64,000 nt of DNA from Methylobacterium sp. SyP6R. GTDB lineage: Bacteria; Pseudomonadota; Alphaproteobacteria; Rhizobiales; Beijerinckiaceae. Within the stretch, counting starts at the first letter, position 1; each line of letters starts with the position of its first letter. The translations under genes were made by a program, and so were the position numbers. Shown piece by piece: positions 8,068 through 16,070 of the stretch. The stretch is from positions 744,001-808,000 of the forward strand of contig NZ_JAAQRC020000001.1 in NCBI RefSeq assembly GCF_019216885.1. The letters run 5' to 3'. Below the pieces are notes generated by a model, which had not been told where the DNA came from, did no database searches, and worked only from the letters and a program-made list of their open reading frames with translations.

Positions 8068-9765
8068 ATGACGCTCCTCGGCAACACCCGCATCCTTCTC
8101 AAGGCTGCCTTGCCCCTCCTGATCGTCGCGGCCGTCGCGGGCGGGCTGGTTCTGTATGCGCGGACCAACCTCCACGACCTCGCCGTGCAGACGCGCCAGA
8201 TCGTCCAGGTGCAGGTGGTGCGTCTCCAGAACATCCTGACCGTCCGCCTCACCGTGAACGAGGCCGCGGTCCAGAGCCGCAACATGGCGATGGAGACCCG
8301 CCGGGAGCAGATGGCCGGCTACAAGGAGCGCTACGACGCCGCCGAGAAGGCCGCCCTCGCCAGCGCCGATACGCTGATCGCCCTGTCCGACACGGCCGAG
8401 CGGAAGGCCGCCAACCAGGGCCTGCGCGCGACCCTGGTCGAGTTCTTCGCGGTCTCCGCCCGGGGCAATGCCCTGGGTCTGGCGAACGACAACGACGCAG
8501 CCGCCAAGGTCCTGCTCGTCGAGGCCGCGCCGATCCGCGCGAAGGTCCGCGACGTGGTGCAGCCGCGCATCGATCTGCTGACGGCGGAGCTCAAGCGGGC
8601 GAGCGAGGCTGCCGACCAGGCCGCGGCCCAGGCCGGCACGGTGCTGGTCGGCGCGGCGGTGGTGGGTCTGCTCGCCGCCCTGGCTCTGGCGGTCCTCATC
8701 GTGATCGTCGGCATCACCCGTCCGCTCGGCGGCCTCGTCGCGGTGCTCCAGCGCATGGCGCAGGGCGAGGCGGGCGTGACGATCAAGGAGGCGGCGCGCG
8801 GCGACGAGATCGGCGCCGTCGGCCGCGCGGTCGAGGGCATCCGCGAGATGGTCGCCCGCAAGGCGGCCGAGCAGGCGGAGGTCAAGCGTGTGGCCGATGC
8901 GGCGGCGGCCACCGAGCGCAAGCGGACGATGGCCGAGATGGCGGACGGGTTCGAGCGCGCCGTCGGCGGGATCGTCGGCCTCGTCTCCTCCTCGGCGACG
9001 GAACTCCAGGCCACCGCCGGCACGATGACCGCCACCGCGACGCAGACCGCGTCGCAATCCACCACCGTCGCCGCCGCCGCCGAGGAGGCCGCGTCCAATG
9101 TCGGCACGGTGGCGGCGGCGGCCGAGGAGCTGGGGGCCTCGGTCCAGGAGATCGGCCGCCAGGTCCAGGGCTCGGCCAACCTCGCCCAGGCCGCGGTCGG
9201 CGAGGCGGACCAGACCGGCCAGCTCGTCCAGGCGCTGAAGACCACCTCGGGCCGGATCGGCGACATGGTCGGGCTGATCTCGAACATTGCCGCGCAGACC
9301 AACCTGCTGGCGCTGAACGCCACGATCGAGGCGGCCCGGGCCGGCGAGGCGGGGCGCGGCTTCGCGGTCGTCGCTGCCGAGGTCAAGCAACTCGCTTCCC
9401 AGACCGCGAAGGCCACCGAGGAGATCGCCGGCCAGATCGGCGAGATCCAGGGCGTGACCGACCAGGCTGTCGCGGCGATCGACGGCATCACCGGGCGCAT
9501 CCGCGAGATCAGCTCGGTCGCGGTCTCGATCGCCTCGGCGGTGGAGCAGCAGGGCGCGGCGACGCAGGAGATCGTCCGCAACGTCTCCCAGGCCGCCACC
9601 GGCACCGGCGAGGTCACCAGCAACATCGCGGGCGTGGCGCAAGCCTCCGAGGAGACCGGCGCGGCGGCGAGCCAGGTGCTGGCGGCGGCGTCCGAATTGT
9701 CGCGCCAGTCCGAGCACCTCTCGGCCGAGGTGATGCGCTTCCTCGACACGGTGCGGGCGGCCTGA
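8068..9765 (+). CDS. Methyl-accepting chemotaxis protein
   Basis: This is a 565-residue chemoreceptor. It has a transmembrane helix at residues 9-27, a periplasmic helical sensor region to about residue 190, a second transmembrane helix ([21 protein letters not shown]), a HAMP segment ([19 protein letters not shown]) and a long cytoplasmic coiled coil. The highly conserved signalling tip is present ([20 protein letters not shown], then [17 protein letters not shown]). Adaptation regions rich in AEEA/SVQEIG flank it. There is no C-terminal CheR-tethering pentapeptide. No che genes are adjacent, so it is an orphan receptor that probably feeds a distant chemotaxis cluster. Ligand unknown. The ATG at 8068 gives the expected short cytoplasmic N-terminus. 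Confidence 0.92.
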   Translation: MTLLGNTRILLKAALPLLIVAAVAGGLVLYARTNLHDLAVQTRQIVQVQVVRLQNILTVRLTVNEAAVQSRNMAMETRREQMAGYKERYDAAEKAALASADTLIALSDTAERKAANQGLRATLVEFFAVSARGNALGLANDNDAAAKVLLVEAAPIRAKVRDVVQPRIDLLTAELKRASEAADQAAAQAGTVLVGAAVVGLLAALALAVLIVIVGITRPLGGLVAVLQRMAQGEAGVTIKEAARGDEIGAVGRAVEGIREMVARKAAEQAEVKRVADAAAATERKRTMAEMADGFERAVGGIVGLVSSSATELQATAGTMTATATQTASQSTTVAAAAEEAASNVGTVAAAAEELGASVQEIGRQVQGSANLAQAAVGEADQTGQLVQALKTTSGRIGDMVGLISNIAAQTNLLALNATIEAARAGEAGRGFAVVAAEVKQLASQTAKATEEIAGQIGEIQGVTDQAVAAIDGITGRIREISSVAVSIASAVEQQGAATQEIVRNVSQAATGTGEVTSNIAGVAQASEETGAAASQVLAAASELSRQSEHLSAEVMRFLDTVRAA

Positions 9766-9774
9766 GGGTGACCG

Positions 9775-9810
9775 CGGAAAGGGGGCTGCCGGGAAGCGGT
9801 CCCCTTTCCG
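9775..9810. terminator. Bidirectional terminator-like hairpin
   Basis: A perfect 10-base stem, CGGAAAGGGG (9775-9784) with CCCCTTTCCG (9801-9810), lies in the 49-base gap between the convergent chemoreceptor and esterase genes. There is no strong T-run, but placement and perfect pairing suggest a shared transcription stop. Confidence 0.5.
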
Positions 9811-9814
9811 AATC

Positions 9815-10972
9815 TCACGGCTTCTTCGCTGCCGTCCCGAGATGCTTGTCGAGGAAGCCGGCGATCTCGGTGAAGACCTCGCGGGTCTCCGGCGCATCGG
9901 GATCGAACAGGTACTGGGCGTGGCTCATGCCCTCGAACACCTGGAGCGAGGCCTCGACCCCGGCCTGGCGCAGCTTGCGGTGGGTGCGCACGGTGTTCGA
10001 CAGGAACAGGTCGCGGGTGCCGGTGGTCAGGATGGTGGGCGGCAGGCCGCGCAGGTCGCCGTAGATCGGCGAGAGCTGGGGGTCGCGCAGGTCGTGGCCG
10101 GCGGCGTAGAGCCGGGCCGCCCGGGTCAGCATGCCGTCATAGGAGACCAGCACGTTGTCCAGCCACTCGTTGGCCTTGTAGCTGTCGCCGGTCTCGGTCA
10201 GGTCGGACCAGGGCGTGCCGGGTGCGATGGCCGCGGGGAGCGGCACGCCTTCGCGCCTGGCCCGCAGCATGAGCGCCAGCGTCATGCCGCCGCCGGTCGA
10301 GGTGCCGAACACCGCCATGTTCTCGGCCGGCTGCAGGGTCAGCGCCGCCTTCCACACCGCCATGGCGTCGTCCATCGCCGCCGGGTAGGGCGCGTCCGGC
10401 GGCATGCGGTAATCGAACGAGACCACGGTAAAGCTGCCGAAGGCCGCCATCAGCACCGCCTCGAGCGTGCCGGCCTCGCCCGGGTTGTAGACGTAGCCGC
10501 CGCCATGGATGTGGACCAGCAGCCGGTGGCGGTTGCGCTCGGGCACCACCTTCGGGGCGATGATCCAGGCCTTGACGCCGCCGATCACCTCCGGGGTCGA
10601 GACGACGCCCAGGCGCTCGCGCAGGGCCGGCAAGGGTGCTGCGGTCTGGGCGGCGAGCTTGGCCACCAGCGCCTTCCATTCCGCCGCGCTGCCCGGATCG
10701 GCGTTCCAGGCCGGCACCCGGTAGGGCGCCGCGATCGCCGCCTGGAATTCCGGGCTCACCGTGCCGGGCACCGGGATGCGCCGGCCCGGGACGGTGCGCG
10801 GGCCCGGCGCGGCGTTGGCGGCGTTCTGGGCCGCCTCCAGCCGGGCGAAATCCGACGCATCGGCGTTCGGGGGCGCCGGCGGTTGCTGCGCGAGGAGTGT
10901 CGTCGGCAGCGCGACGGCCAAGGACGGCGCGACGGCCAGGAACAGGGCGGCGAGGCGGCGCGGGCCGGACAA
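9815..10972 (-). CDS. Secreted alpha/beta hydrolase (HSL-type esterase)
   Basis: This 385-residue hydrolase begins with a plausible signal peptide (SGPRRLAALFLAVAPSLAVALPTTLLAQQ) and is probably periplasmic. Hormone-sensitive-lipase family hallmarks are visible: the oxyanion motif HIHGGGYVYNPGEAG, the nucleophile elbow GTSTGG, and the late histidine in GMSHAQY. An aspartate in the TGTRDLFLSN region probably completes the triad. The start is a TTG, as no in-frame ATG precedes the signal peptide. It likely hydrolyses short-chain esters of a small or steryl substrate; specificity is unknown. It is convergent with the chemoreceptor gene and separated by a hairpin. Confidence 0.82.
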   Translation of the reverse strand: MSGPRRLAALFLAVAPSLAVALPTTLLAQQPPAPPNADASDFARLEAAQNAANAAPGPRTVPGRRIPVPGTVSPEFQAAIAAPYRVPAWNADPGSAAEWKALVAKLAAQTAAPLPALRERLGVVSTPEVIGGVKAWIIAPKVVPERNRHRLLVHIHGGGYVYNPGEAGTLEAVLMAAFGSFTVVSFDYRMPPDAPYPAAMDDAMAVWKAALTLQPAENMAVFGTSTGGGMTLALMLRARREGVPLPAAIAPGTPWSDLTETGDSYKANEWLDNVLVSYDGMLTRAARLYAAGHDLRDPQLSPIYGDLRGLPPTILTTGTRDLFLSNTVRTHRKLRQAGVEASLQVFEGMSHAQYLFDPDAPETREVFTEIAGFLDKHLGTAAKKP

Positions 10973-11049
10973 GGGGCGTGAGATCCTGTGAGCGTGGAAT
11001 CGCCCGCACGAGTCGCACGCCGGGGTTCATCCGGCAAGATGGGCCCGGT

Positions 11050-11736
11050 CTACGGCACCCCACGCCGCAGGGGCGAGCTCGCATAGCCGTCGAGCAGGTC
11101 CTGCGGGTCACGGTAGATCGCGATGCAGCCCGCCTCGGAGAGCTGCGCCTCCGGGAAGCCGCCGCACAGGACGCCGATCACCGGCAGCCCGGCTTTCACG
11201 GCAGCCTCGGCGTCGTAGGGCGAATCGCCGATCACGATCGCCTGGCCCCGGGACGGGTGGCCGAGCCGGGCGAGCGCCGCCTCGAAGATGTCCGGATGCG
11301 GCTTCGAGCGCTCGGCCTCGTCGGAATTGGTCGCCACGTCGACGAGGTCGCGGATGCCGGCGATCTCCTGGTAGCGCTCCACCTCCTCGGCCTTGCCGGA
11401 GGAGGCGAGCGCCAGGACGTGGCCCTCCGCCTTCAGCCGCTCGAACAACGCCGGCACGCCGGGAAACGGCCGGACCTTGTGCAGGTACTTCTCCTTGAAC
11501 AGCGCCGAGCGGAATTTTTCGATTGTCTCGCCCTCGCGCTCCAGGCGCTCCTCGGGGACGAAGACCGGCATGAGCTGGTCGCCGCCCTTGCCGATCTGGC
11601 TGCGGACCGACTCCGGCGCGACGTCGATGCCGAAGTGTCGAAAGGCCTCCGACCACGCGTCGGCGTGCAGGTCCACGCTGTCGAGCAGGGTCCCGTCGAT
11701 GTCGAAGATCAGGTTGCGGATCATGGCGGGACTCAT
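11050..11736 (-). CDS. HAD-superfamily hydrolase (phosphatase)
   Basis: This haloacid-dehalogenase-type hydrolase of about 228 residues has motif I DIDGTLLDS close to the N-terminus, a helical cap domain, motif II in LALASSGK, and motif IV GDSPYDAEAA followed by KAGLPVIGV. The layout matches subclass I phosphoglycolate/beta-phosphoglucomutase-like phosphatases; substrate unknown. An ATG at 11736 (MSPAMIRN) is preferred over the 11787 frame start, because the extra 17 residues are Arg/Cys-rich and precede the conserved beta strand. A second possible ATG is at 11724. Confidence 0.85.
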   Translation of the reverse strand: MSPAMIRNLIFDIDGTLLDSVDLHADAWSEAFRHFGIDVAPESVRSQIGKGGDQLMPVFVPEERLEREGETIEKFRSALFKEKYLHKVRPFPGVPALFERLKAEGHVLALASSGKAEEVERYQEIAGIRDLVDVATNSDEAERSKPHPDIFEAALARLGHPSRGQAIVIGDSPYDAEAAVKAGLPVIGVLCGGFPEAQLSEAGCIAIYRDPQDLLDGYASSPLRRGVP

Positions 11737-11908
11737 TGGTGGGACTCGTCGTCTGTGGCAGCCGAGCACGAAAGCCCGGCAAAGCACCGGGGTTCCACCC
11801 CGGAGCGGGCGGCGTGGCTGGCGTTCGGGCGCCTCGGCCGTTAGAGGTTCGTCAACGCCGTTCCCCGTTCTCCGGCGGGCGGCCCCTCAGGAACCCGGAA
11901 AGTTGCCG

Positions 11909-12277
11909 ATGTCCGTCCTGTCCAGAGCCTGCCTCGTCGTGGCCGTGGCCGCGCTCGCGGGCGGCTGCATCCAAAATCCCCTCGGCCAGGTCGGCGGCGT
12001 GCTGCCGGCGGGCGATGTCGGCCCGCCGCCCTCCTTGCGCGGCGACGTGAAGCTGCCGGCCCGCAGCAGCGGCGACCTCGCCCAGGCCGCGACCGAGCCG
12101 ACCCGCCGCCTCAACGTCCCGAGCAGCACCCGCGGCGGCGATACCCTGACCGCCCAGCCTCGGCGCATCCGCCGCGAGGACATCGAGGGCGAGGGCGGCC
12201 CGAGCGGCAGCAACGGCGGCAGCCTGTCGCCGACGATGGGCTCGGGCGGCTCGGTCGGGCTCGGCGGCAAGTTCTAA
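11909..12277 (+). CDS. Small lipoprotein of unknown function
   Basis: This 122-residue protein has a clear lipoprotein signal, SRACLVVAVAALAGGC, with lipobox LAGGC and the modified Cys near residue 21. It should be lipidated and, with Ile-Gln after the Cys, sorted to the outer membrane. The mature part is Gly/Ser/Pro/Arg-rich and probably disordered, ending SVGLGGKF. No catalytic motif is visible. The upstream open frame to 11393 is antisense to the HAD gene and is rejected as coding. Confidence 0.65.
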   Translation: MSVLSRACLVVAVAALAGGCIQNPLGQVGGVLPAGDVGPPPSLRGDVKLPARSSGDLAQAATEPTRRLNVPSSTRGGDTLTAQPRRIRREDIEGEGGPSGSNGGSLSPTMGSGGSVGLGGKF

Positions 12278-12292
12278 AAGCCAAGGTCTGGA

Positions 12293-12392
12293 GCATTTTC
12301 CGACGAAGCGGATGCCGGTTCGTCGCAGAAAATGCGGTAAAATCGAAGATCGAGAGAGCTTCGCGATCGCAATGCGATCGTGAAGCGCTCTA
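12293..12392. repeat. Tandem hairpin repeat (REP-like)
   Basis: Two adjacent hairpins fill the gap after the lipoprotein gene. The first pairs GCATTTTC (12293-12300) with GAAAATGC (12328-12335), with inner GACGAA/TTCGTC pairing. The second pairs AGAGCTTCGCGATCGCA with a slightly imperfect complement ending near 12391. Similar palindromes are dispersed between genes in Methylobacterium-type genomes. The second may act as a terminator for both flanking convergent genes. Confidence 0.5.
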
Positions 12393-13325
12393 GCGGGGCT
12401 CGCGGCTCTCCGTCGCCGCCTCGGCCCGCCGCTTGCGAGTCTCCTGCGCCCGTGCGGTCTCGCGCAGGCGCCGCAGGCGCTCCTCCAGGCCGGCGCGGGT
12501 CGCCGGCCACCAGCCGCGGCCGGGCGCATCCGGTGCGGCCGCCTGCACCGTCTCGGCGATCTCACTGAGGGTCGGAATTCGCCACCAGCCCCAGACCAGG
12601 GGGCCCGGCACGGTGATCGCCGGGTAGTGGGCCAGCGCCTCGGTCTCCGTGATGGGAGCATCGTCGAGGGCCTCGAACACCACGACGCCCTCCGCCACCT
12701 CCACCGCCGCGCCGAGCGGCGGTGCATCGCCCCGCGGCACCGGGTGGCGGCGTCGCCGCCGCTCCGCCTCGGCGGCGGGGTTGCGGGCGGCCTCGCGCCG
12801 GGCGCGCCGCGCCGCCGGCTCGCTCTCGATGGCCGCCGCCTCGATCACCGGCCACGCCTCCTTCAGCGCCTCGTAGGAGCGCCAGGGCACCCGCCAGGCC
12901 CGGATCTCCGGCGCCCAGGCGGCGAACGGGATGGTGCGCAGGGTATCCACCACCGCCCGCGAATAGGGGGTGCGGACGAGCAGCGCCGCGGGCTCCGCCG
13001 TCAGGTAGGGGCTCTCCAGCGGCTCGAAGGCGTAGGCGTCGCGGCCCTTGTCGTCGCCGTAGGCGTCGAGGGCGGAGATCTCGCGGGCGATCCAGGCATC
13101 CGCCCGCTGCTCGGCGGTGGTGCCGGGCACGAACCAGCGCCGCAGCTTGCGCCGCCAGCGGGCGGTCGGAAACGTCTCCTTGAAGCGGGCCAGCAGGGCG
13201 CGGTCGAACGGCATCGCCACCAGCACGCCGGGGCGCTTGACCGTGCCCGGCGCCACCGCGAAACCCGCTCCGCGGGCGACCTCGCCGGGCGGCGGGTCTT
13301 GTCCCTGCTGTCCCGCGTCGCTCAC
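12390..13325 (-). CDS. Uncharacterised protein with two HARP-like modules
   Basis: This protein of about 311 residues has no close family that I recognise. Two segments look alike: FKETFPTARWRRKLRRWFVPG near residue 50 and LRTIPFAAWAPEIRAWRVPW near residue 125. Both resemble the HARP/SMARCAL1 module pattern (short helix, phi-P-x-x-x-W-x-x-x-x-R-x-W-x-V-P), which binds nucleic acids. The rest is Arg/Ala-rich with a helical C-terminus (LEERLRRLRETARAQETRKRRAE). A GTG at 13325 is chosen because GAGG sits just upstream, overlapping the stop of the PRC-barrel gene, which implies coupling. The frame start at 13382 would overlap that gene by 50 bases. Function unknown; a DNA-related role is speculation. 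Confidence 0.6.
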   Translation of the reverse strand: MSDAGQQGQDPPPGEVARGAGFAVAPGTVKRPGVLVAMPFDRALLARFKETFPTARWRRKLRRWFVPGTTAEQRADAWIAREISALDAYGDDKGRDAYAFEPLESPYLTAEPAALLVRTPYSRAVVDTLRTIPFAAWAPEIRAWRVPWRSYEALKEAWPVIEAAAIESEPAARRARREAARNPAAEAERRRRRHPVPRGDAPPLGAAVEVAEGVVVFEALDDAPITETEALAHYPAITVPGPLVWGWWRIPTLSEIAETVQAAAPDAPGRGWWPATRAGLEERLRRLRETARAQETRKRRAEAATESREPR

Positions 13326-13332
13326 GGTCGCC

Positions 13333-13767
13333 TCAGATCGTCGGCGCGCGGCCGCCATAGTAATCGTCGAGGCGCCCGCCATAGGAGGGATCGGTGAACG
13401 GGTCCTCGCCCGGCCCGTGGCGCGGCGCGCCGGCCAGGGTGTCGGCGTCGATATCGATGACGTAGCCGCCGAGGCGCACGTCGTAGGTCAGGGCCTTCCA
13501 GGGCACCGGGTGGTGGCTCTCGCCGAAGCCGAGGAAGCCGCCGAAGGACAGCACGGCGTAGGCGACCTGGCCGGTCACCTTGTCGACCATGAAGTTGTAG
13601 ACGCTGCCGAGATGCTCGCCCTTGCGATCGTAGACGGCGGTGCCCTCGACCTTGTTCGAGGCGATCAGCCGGCGGGTCTCGTCGAGGGCGATGCCGTCGC
13701 CGGACGGGTCGAGCTCCATCGTGCCGGGCGCACGGAGGGAGCGCTCGTTGGGGAGTTCGGTCGGCAT
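13333..13767 (-). CDS. PRC-barrel domain protein
   Basis: This 144-residue soluble protein has a central PRC-barrel (about residues 30-105): DETRRLIASNKVEGTAVYDRKGEHLGSV, then VDKVTGQVAYAVLSFGGFLGFGESHHPVPWKAL. The pattern matches stress-associated PRC-barrel proteins common in Rhizobiales. The C-terminus is Asp/Gly/Tyr-rich (PSYGGRLDDYYGG). PRC-barrels bind partners such as RNA-processing factors or photosynthetic reaction centres, but this class is unassigned. It lies upstream of, and is probably coupled to, the HARP-like gene. Confidence 0.82.
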   Translation of the reverse strand: MPTELPNERSLRAPGTMELDPSGDGIALDETRRLIASNKVEGTAVYDRKGEHLGSVYNFMVDKVTGQVAYAVLSFGGFLGFGESHHPVPWKALTYDVRLGGYVIDIDADTLAGAPRHGPGEDPFTDPSYGGRLDDYYGGRAPTI

Positions 13768-13836
13768 GGCGGGCTCCGGGGTTGGGGGAAAGGGTTCCTC
13801 GGGGGAACCGACCTCGCCCGCGCCGGTTCCGCGCTG

Positions 13837-14310
13837 TCAGCGCACGCGCTCTTCCTCCTCGTCCTCCTGCTGCTGCTTGGCGACCTCGGTGCGCACGGTG
13901 CGGCTCGCCAGCATCATCTCGACCGCGAAGGCGGCGAGCGAGGCGAGCGTGCAGACGATCGCGGCGCCGAACAGGGAGAACAGCACGCTCGCCACCGCGG
14001 CGTCCCGCAGGGTGCCGACGAACAAGGTCAGCACCGCGCCGCAGATCGCGACGCCGCCGAGCGCCGCGATCACCACCGCCACGTCGAGGGCGAGGCTGCG
14101 CCGGCGCAGGTCCCGGAGCCGGGCCTGGTCGCCGGGTCGCTCGCTCGCCCGGTCGGAGAGTTTTTCCACCTGATCGGCGACGCGGGCGTGGCGGGTCGAG
14201 AAGACGTTGAGCAGCGTCGCGATGCCGGAGAGCAGAAAGACCGGCGTCAGGGCGACCTGGATGATGTGGGCGGTCGAATCGACCTGGGATGGATCGGTGG
14301 TGGGGATCAT
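13837..14310 (-). CDS. DUF2721 membrane protein
   Basis: This 157-residue inner-membrane protein matches DUF2721. It has an N-terminal helix (HIIQVALTPVFLLSGIATLLNVFSTR), a charged segment with the typical RHARVADQVEKL motif, two further transmembrane helices (DVAVVIAALGGVAICGAVLTLFV and VASVLFSLFGAAIVCTLASLAAFAVEMML), and a highly charged C-terminus (KQQQEDEEEERVR). Function of the family is unknown. It is on the same strand as the PRC-barrel gene, about 70 bases away. Confidence 0.8.
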   Translation of the reverse strand: MIPTTDPSQVDSTAHIIQVALTPVFLLSGIATLLNVFSTRHARVADQVEKLSDRASERPGDQARLRDLRRRSLALDVAVVIAALGGVAICGAVLTLFVGTLRDAAVASVLFSLFGAAIVCTLASLAAFAVEMMLASRTVRTEVAKQQQEDEEEERVR

Positions 14311-14433
14311 GCGGGATCGGGGGAGGGGGGAGGGGGCGGATCCGCCCCGTGTGAAACCGGGCTCGGCGGTCCCGGCGGGGTGTCGCGGCTCATCCGATAT
14401 AGGGTGCCGCAGCGGAACGGCAGTGCGGCGGGA

Positions 14434-15222
14434 TCAGCCCGCCGCGATCGCGAGCTGCGCCCCGTGGGTGAGTCGCAGGTCGAGATCGCCCCCATCCCGG
14501 TCGGCCCAGAATACCGCCGCCACCGGGCCCTCGCCCCGCGCCGCCAGGGCCTCGGATAACGCGCCGCCGGTCCCCGTCGGGCTCGCCAGCGTGACCGTGG
14601 TGGCGGGCCCGAGCGGCAGGGTGACGGCGCGGGCCGGCCCGCCGAGGATCTCCGCCTCGACGATCGGCGCGCCGGCCCCGGTGCCGAGGAGGGCAGCGTA
14701 GCGGGCGCGGGACGCCGCGACGTCGCGGACCGCCACCGTGAGCGAGCGGATTCCGGTGACGCCGTTGGCGTGGCGGCGCACGTCGCCCTCCTGCACGCGC
14801 AAGCCCCTGGGCGTGACGTCGCCGCACAGGAACGGCACGTCCGAGCCCGGCGCCCGGGCGGTCTTCCAGTCGAGGCGGGCGCCGTCCGGCCGGAAGCGGC
14901 CGCCGGGCACCGGGTCCTCGATGTCGAGCCCGCGCTCTTGCGCGGCCGCCACGTCGGCCTCGATGTCGCCGGGGAGCAGCGCGTGATCGAGAAAGCCCTC
15001 GCCGGCCCGGTGATAGACGTCGGACCAGCGATTGCCGGGCTCCGGCTTGCGGAACGCGATCAGCTCGAGATAGGCGCCGTCCTCCAGCACCACCAGCACG
15101 TTGTGGGTGATCCCGTTCTGGTGCTCGCCGCCGCGGATCACCGTGAAGCCGAGGCTCGCGTAATCCGCAAACGCCGCGTCGAGATCGGCGACGGCGATGA
15201 CGAGATGGTCGAGGGTGAGCAT
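14434..15222 (-). CDS. VOC-family (glyoxalase-like) protein
   Basis: This 262-residue protein opens with the vicinal-oxygen-chelate strand LTLDHLVIAVADLDAAFADY and a LGFTVIRGGEHQNGITHNVLV segment typical of the glyoxalase-like domain (PF13468 type). A second half-domain begins near residue 140 (GIRSLTVAVRDVAASRARYAALLG), so it is a two-module VOC fold. The metal-ligand positions His in DHLVIAV and Glu in LELIAF are plausible. Members include ring-cleavage dioxygenases and lactoylglutathione lyases; the reaction here cannot be specified. Confidence 0.8.
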   Translation of the reverse strand: MLTLDHLVIAVADLDAAFADYASLGFTVIRGGEHQNGITHNVLVVLEDGAYLELIAFRKPEPGNRWSDVYHRAGEGFLDHALLPGDIEADVAAAQERGLDIEDPVPGGRFRPDGARLDWKTARAPGSDVPFLCGDVTPRGLRVQEGDVRRHANGVTGIRSLTVAVRDVAASRARYAALLGTGAGAPIVEAEILGGPARAVTLPLGPATTVTLASPTGTGGALSEALAARGEGPVAAVFWADRDGGDLDLRLTHGAQLAIAAG

Positions 15223-15378
15223 GGGCGATCCTCTTCGGGCGGGTCCCCGGGTCGAGCACAGCTATAGGCGCCCTGCGGGCCGGCGGCGACCTCGGGCATC
15301 GGGTCGCGCGAGGAAACATCGGGCGCAACCTGACGTTCTGGCCTCGACCTCGATCCACGCTCACGAGAGGAACCCCCG

Positions 15379-15834
15379 ATGCCGATTCCCGCCCGTACTG
15401 CTGCGGCCGCCGCCTTGCTCACCGTCGCCCTTTCGGGCGGGGCGCGCGCCGCCAACGACCTGCCGCCGCCGAAGACCGACGCGATGCCGCCGGTCGAGGT
15501 GACGATCACCGCCGAGAACGGCGTACCCACATGCGCCCCGGCCGAGCTGCGCCTGCCCGCCCAGACCAATGTCGACCTGCACGTGACCAACCAGTCGACC
15601 CTGCAGGTGTCGCTCACCGCGCCGCAGATCTTCCAGAACAAGAACGTGCTCCACCACGACGGCGACGTGGTCCACGTGGCGAGCAACGACGCTTATCTGG
15701 TCAAGGCCAACGGCAAGGGCGCGATCCGCCTGCGCACCATCGCGCCGGGCGAGTACACCTATGGCTGCACGGCGACGACGAAGCAGGATCAGCCGTTCAC
15801 CGGCAAGCTGACGCTGGTCGATCCGGCGAAGTGA
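15379..15834 (+). CDS. Exported cupredoxin-like protein
   Basis: This 151-residue protein has an N-terminal signal peptide (PARTAAAAALLTVALSGGARA, cleaved before ANDLPPP). The mature part is beta-rich and reads as a cupredoxin-like fold: VEVTITAENGVPTCAPAELRLPA, LHVTNQSTLQVSLTAP, then IAPGEYTYGCTATTKQDQPFTGKLTLVD. The late Cys in YGC and a HHD segment could be ligands, but the canonical His-Cys-His-Met set is not complete, so copper binding is uncertain. It is probably periplasmic. No partner genes are adjacent. Confidence 0.65.
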   Translation: MPIPARTAAAAALLTVALSGGARAANDLPPPKTDAMPPVEVTITAENGVPTCAPAELRLPAQTNVDLHVTNQSTLQVSLTAPQIFQNKNVLHHDGDVVHVASNDAYLVKANGKGAIRLRTIAPGEYTYGCTATTKQDQPFTGKLTLVDPAK

Positions 15835-15873
15835 GGGGCGGGGAGGACGGCATTCTCTCGCCGGGCCTGCCAT

Positions 15874-16023
15874 CCTCCGCGTCATCCCGGGGCCGCGCAG
15901 CGGAGCCCGGGATCCAGAACCGCTGATGGTCCAGAACAAGACGGGCAGCGTTCCGCTCTATCCTGTCTCAACCGAGTGTCTGGATTCCGGGCTCCGCTGC
16001 GCGGCCCCGGAATGACGCGGAGG
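15874..16023. repeat. Long inverted repeat, 45-base arms
   Basis: Two 45-base arms, 15874-15918 and 15979-16023, are inverted copies differing at only two positions. They are separated by a 60-base loop. The arms carry GGGGCCGCGCAGCGGAGCCC and its complement. The element fills the gap between the convergent cupredoxin-like and YejE-like genes. This kind of GC-rich palindrome is dispersed in Methylobacterium-like genomes and may act as a terminator or be a relic of a mobile repeat. Confidence 0.7.
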
Positions 16024-16070
16024 GTATCAGATTCCGTCGCGGAGAGATTGCGTCCATCCGCCAACGACCC

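Noticed and set aside
8005..9897. 630-residue minus-strand frame opposite the chemoreceptor
   Set aside because: Low-complexity Arg/Gly/Leu/Asp composition mirrors the receptor's coding strand; no domain.
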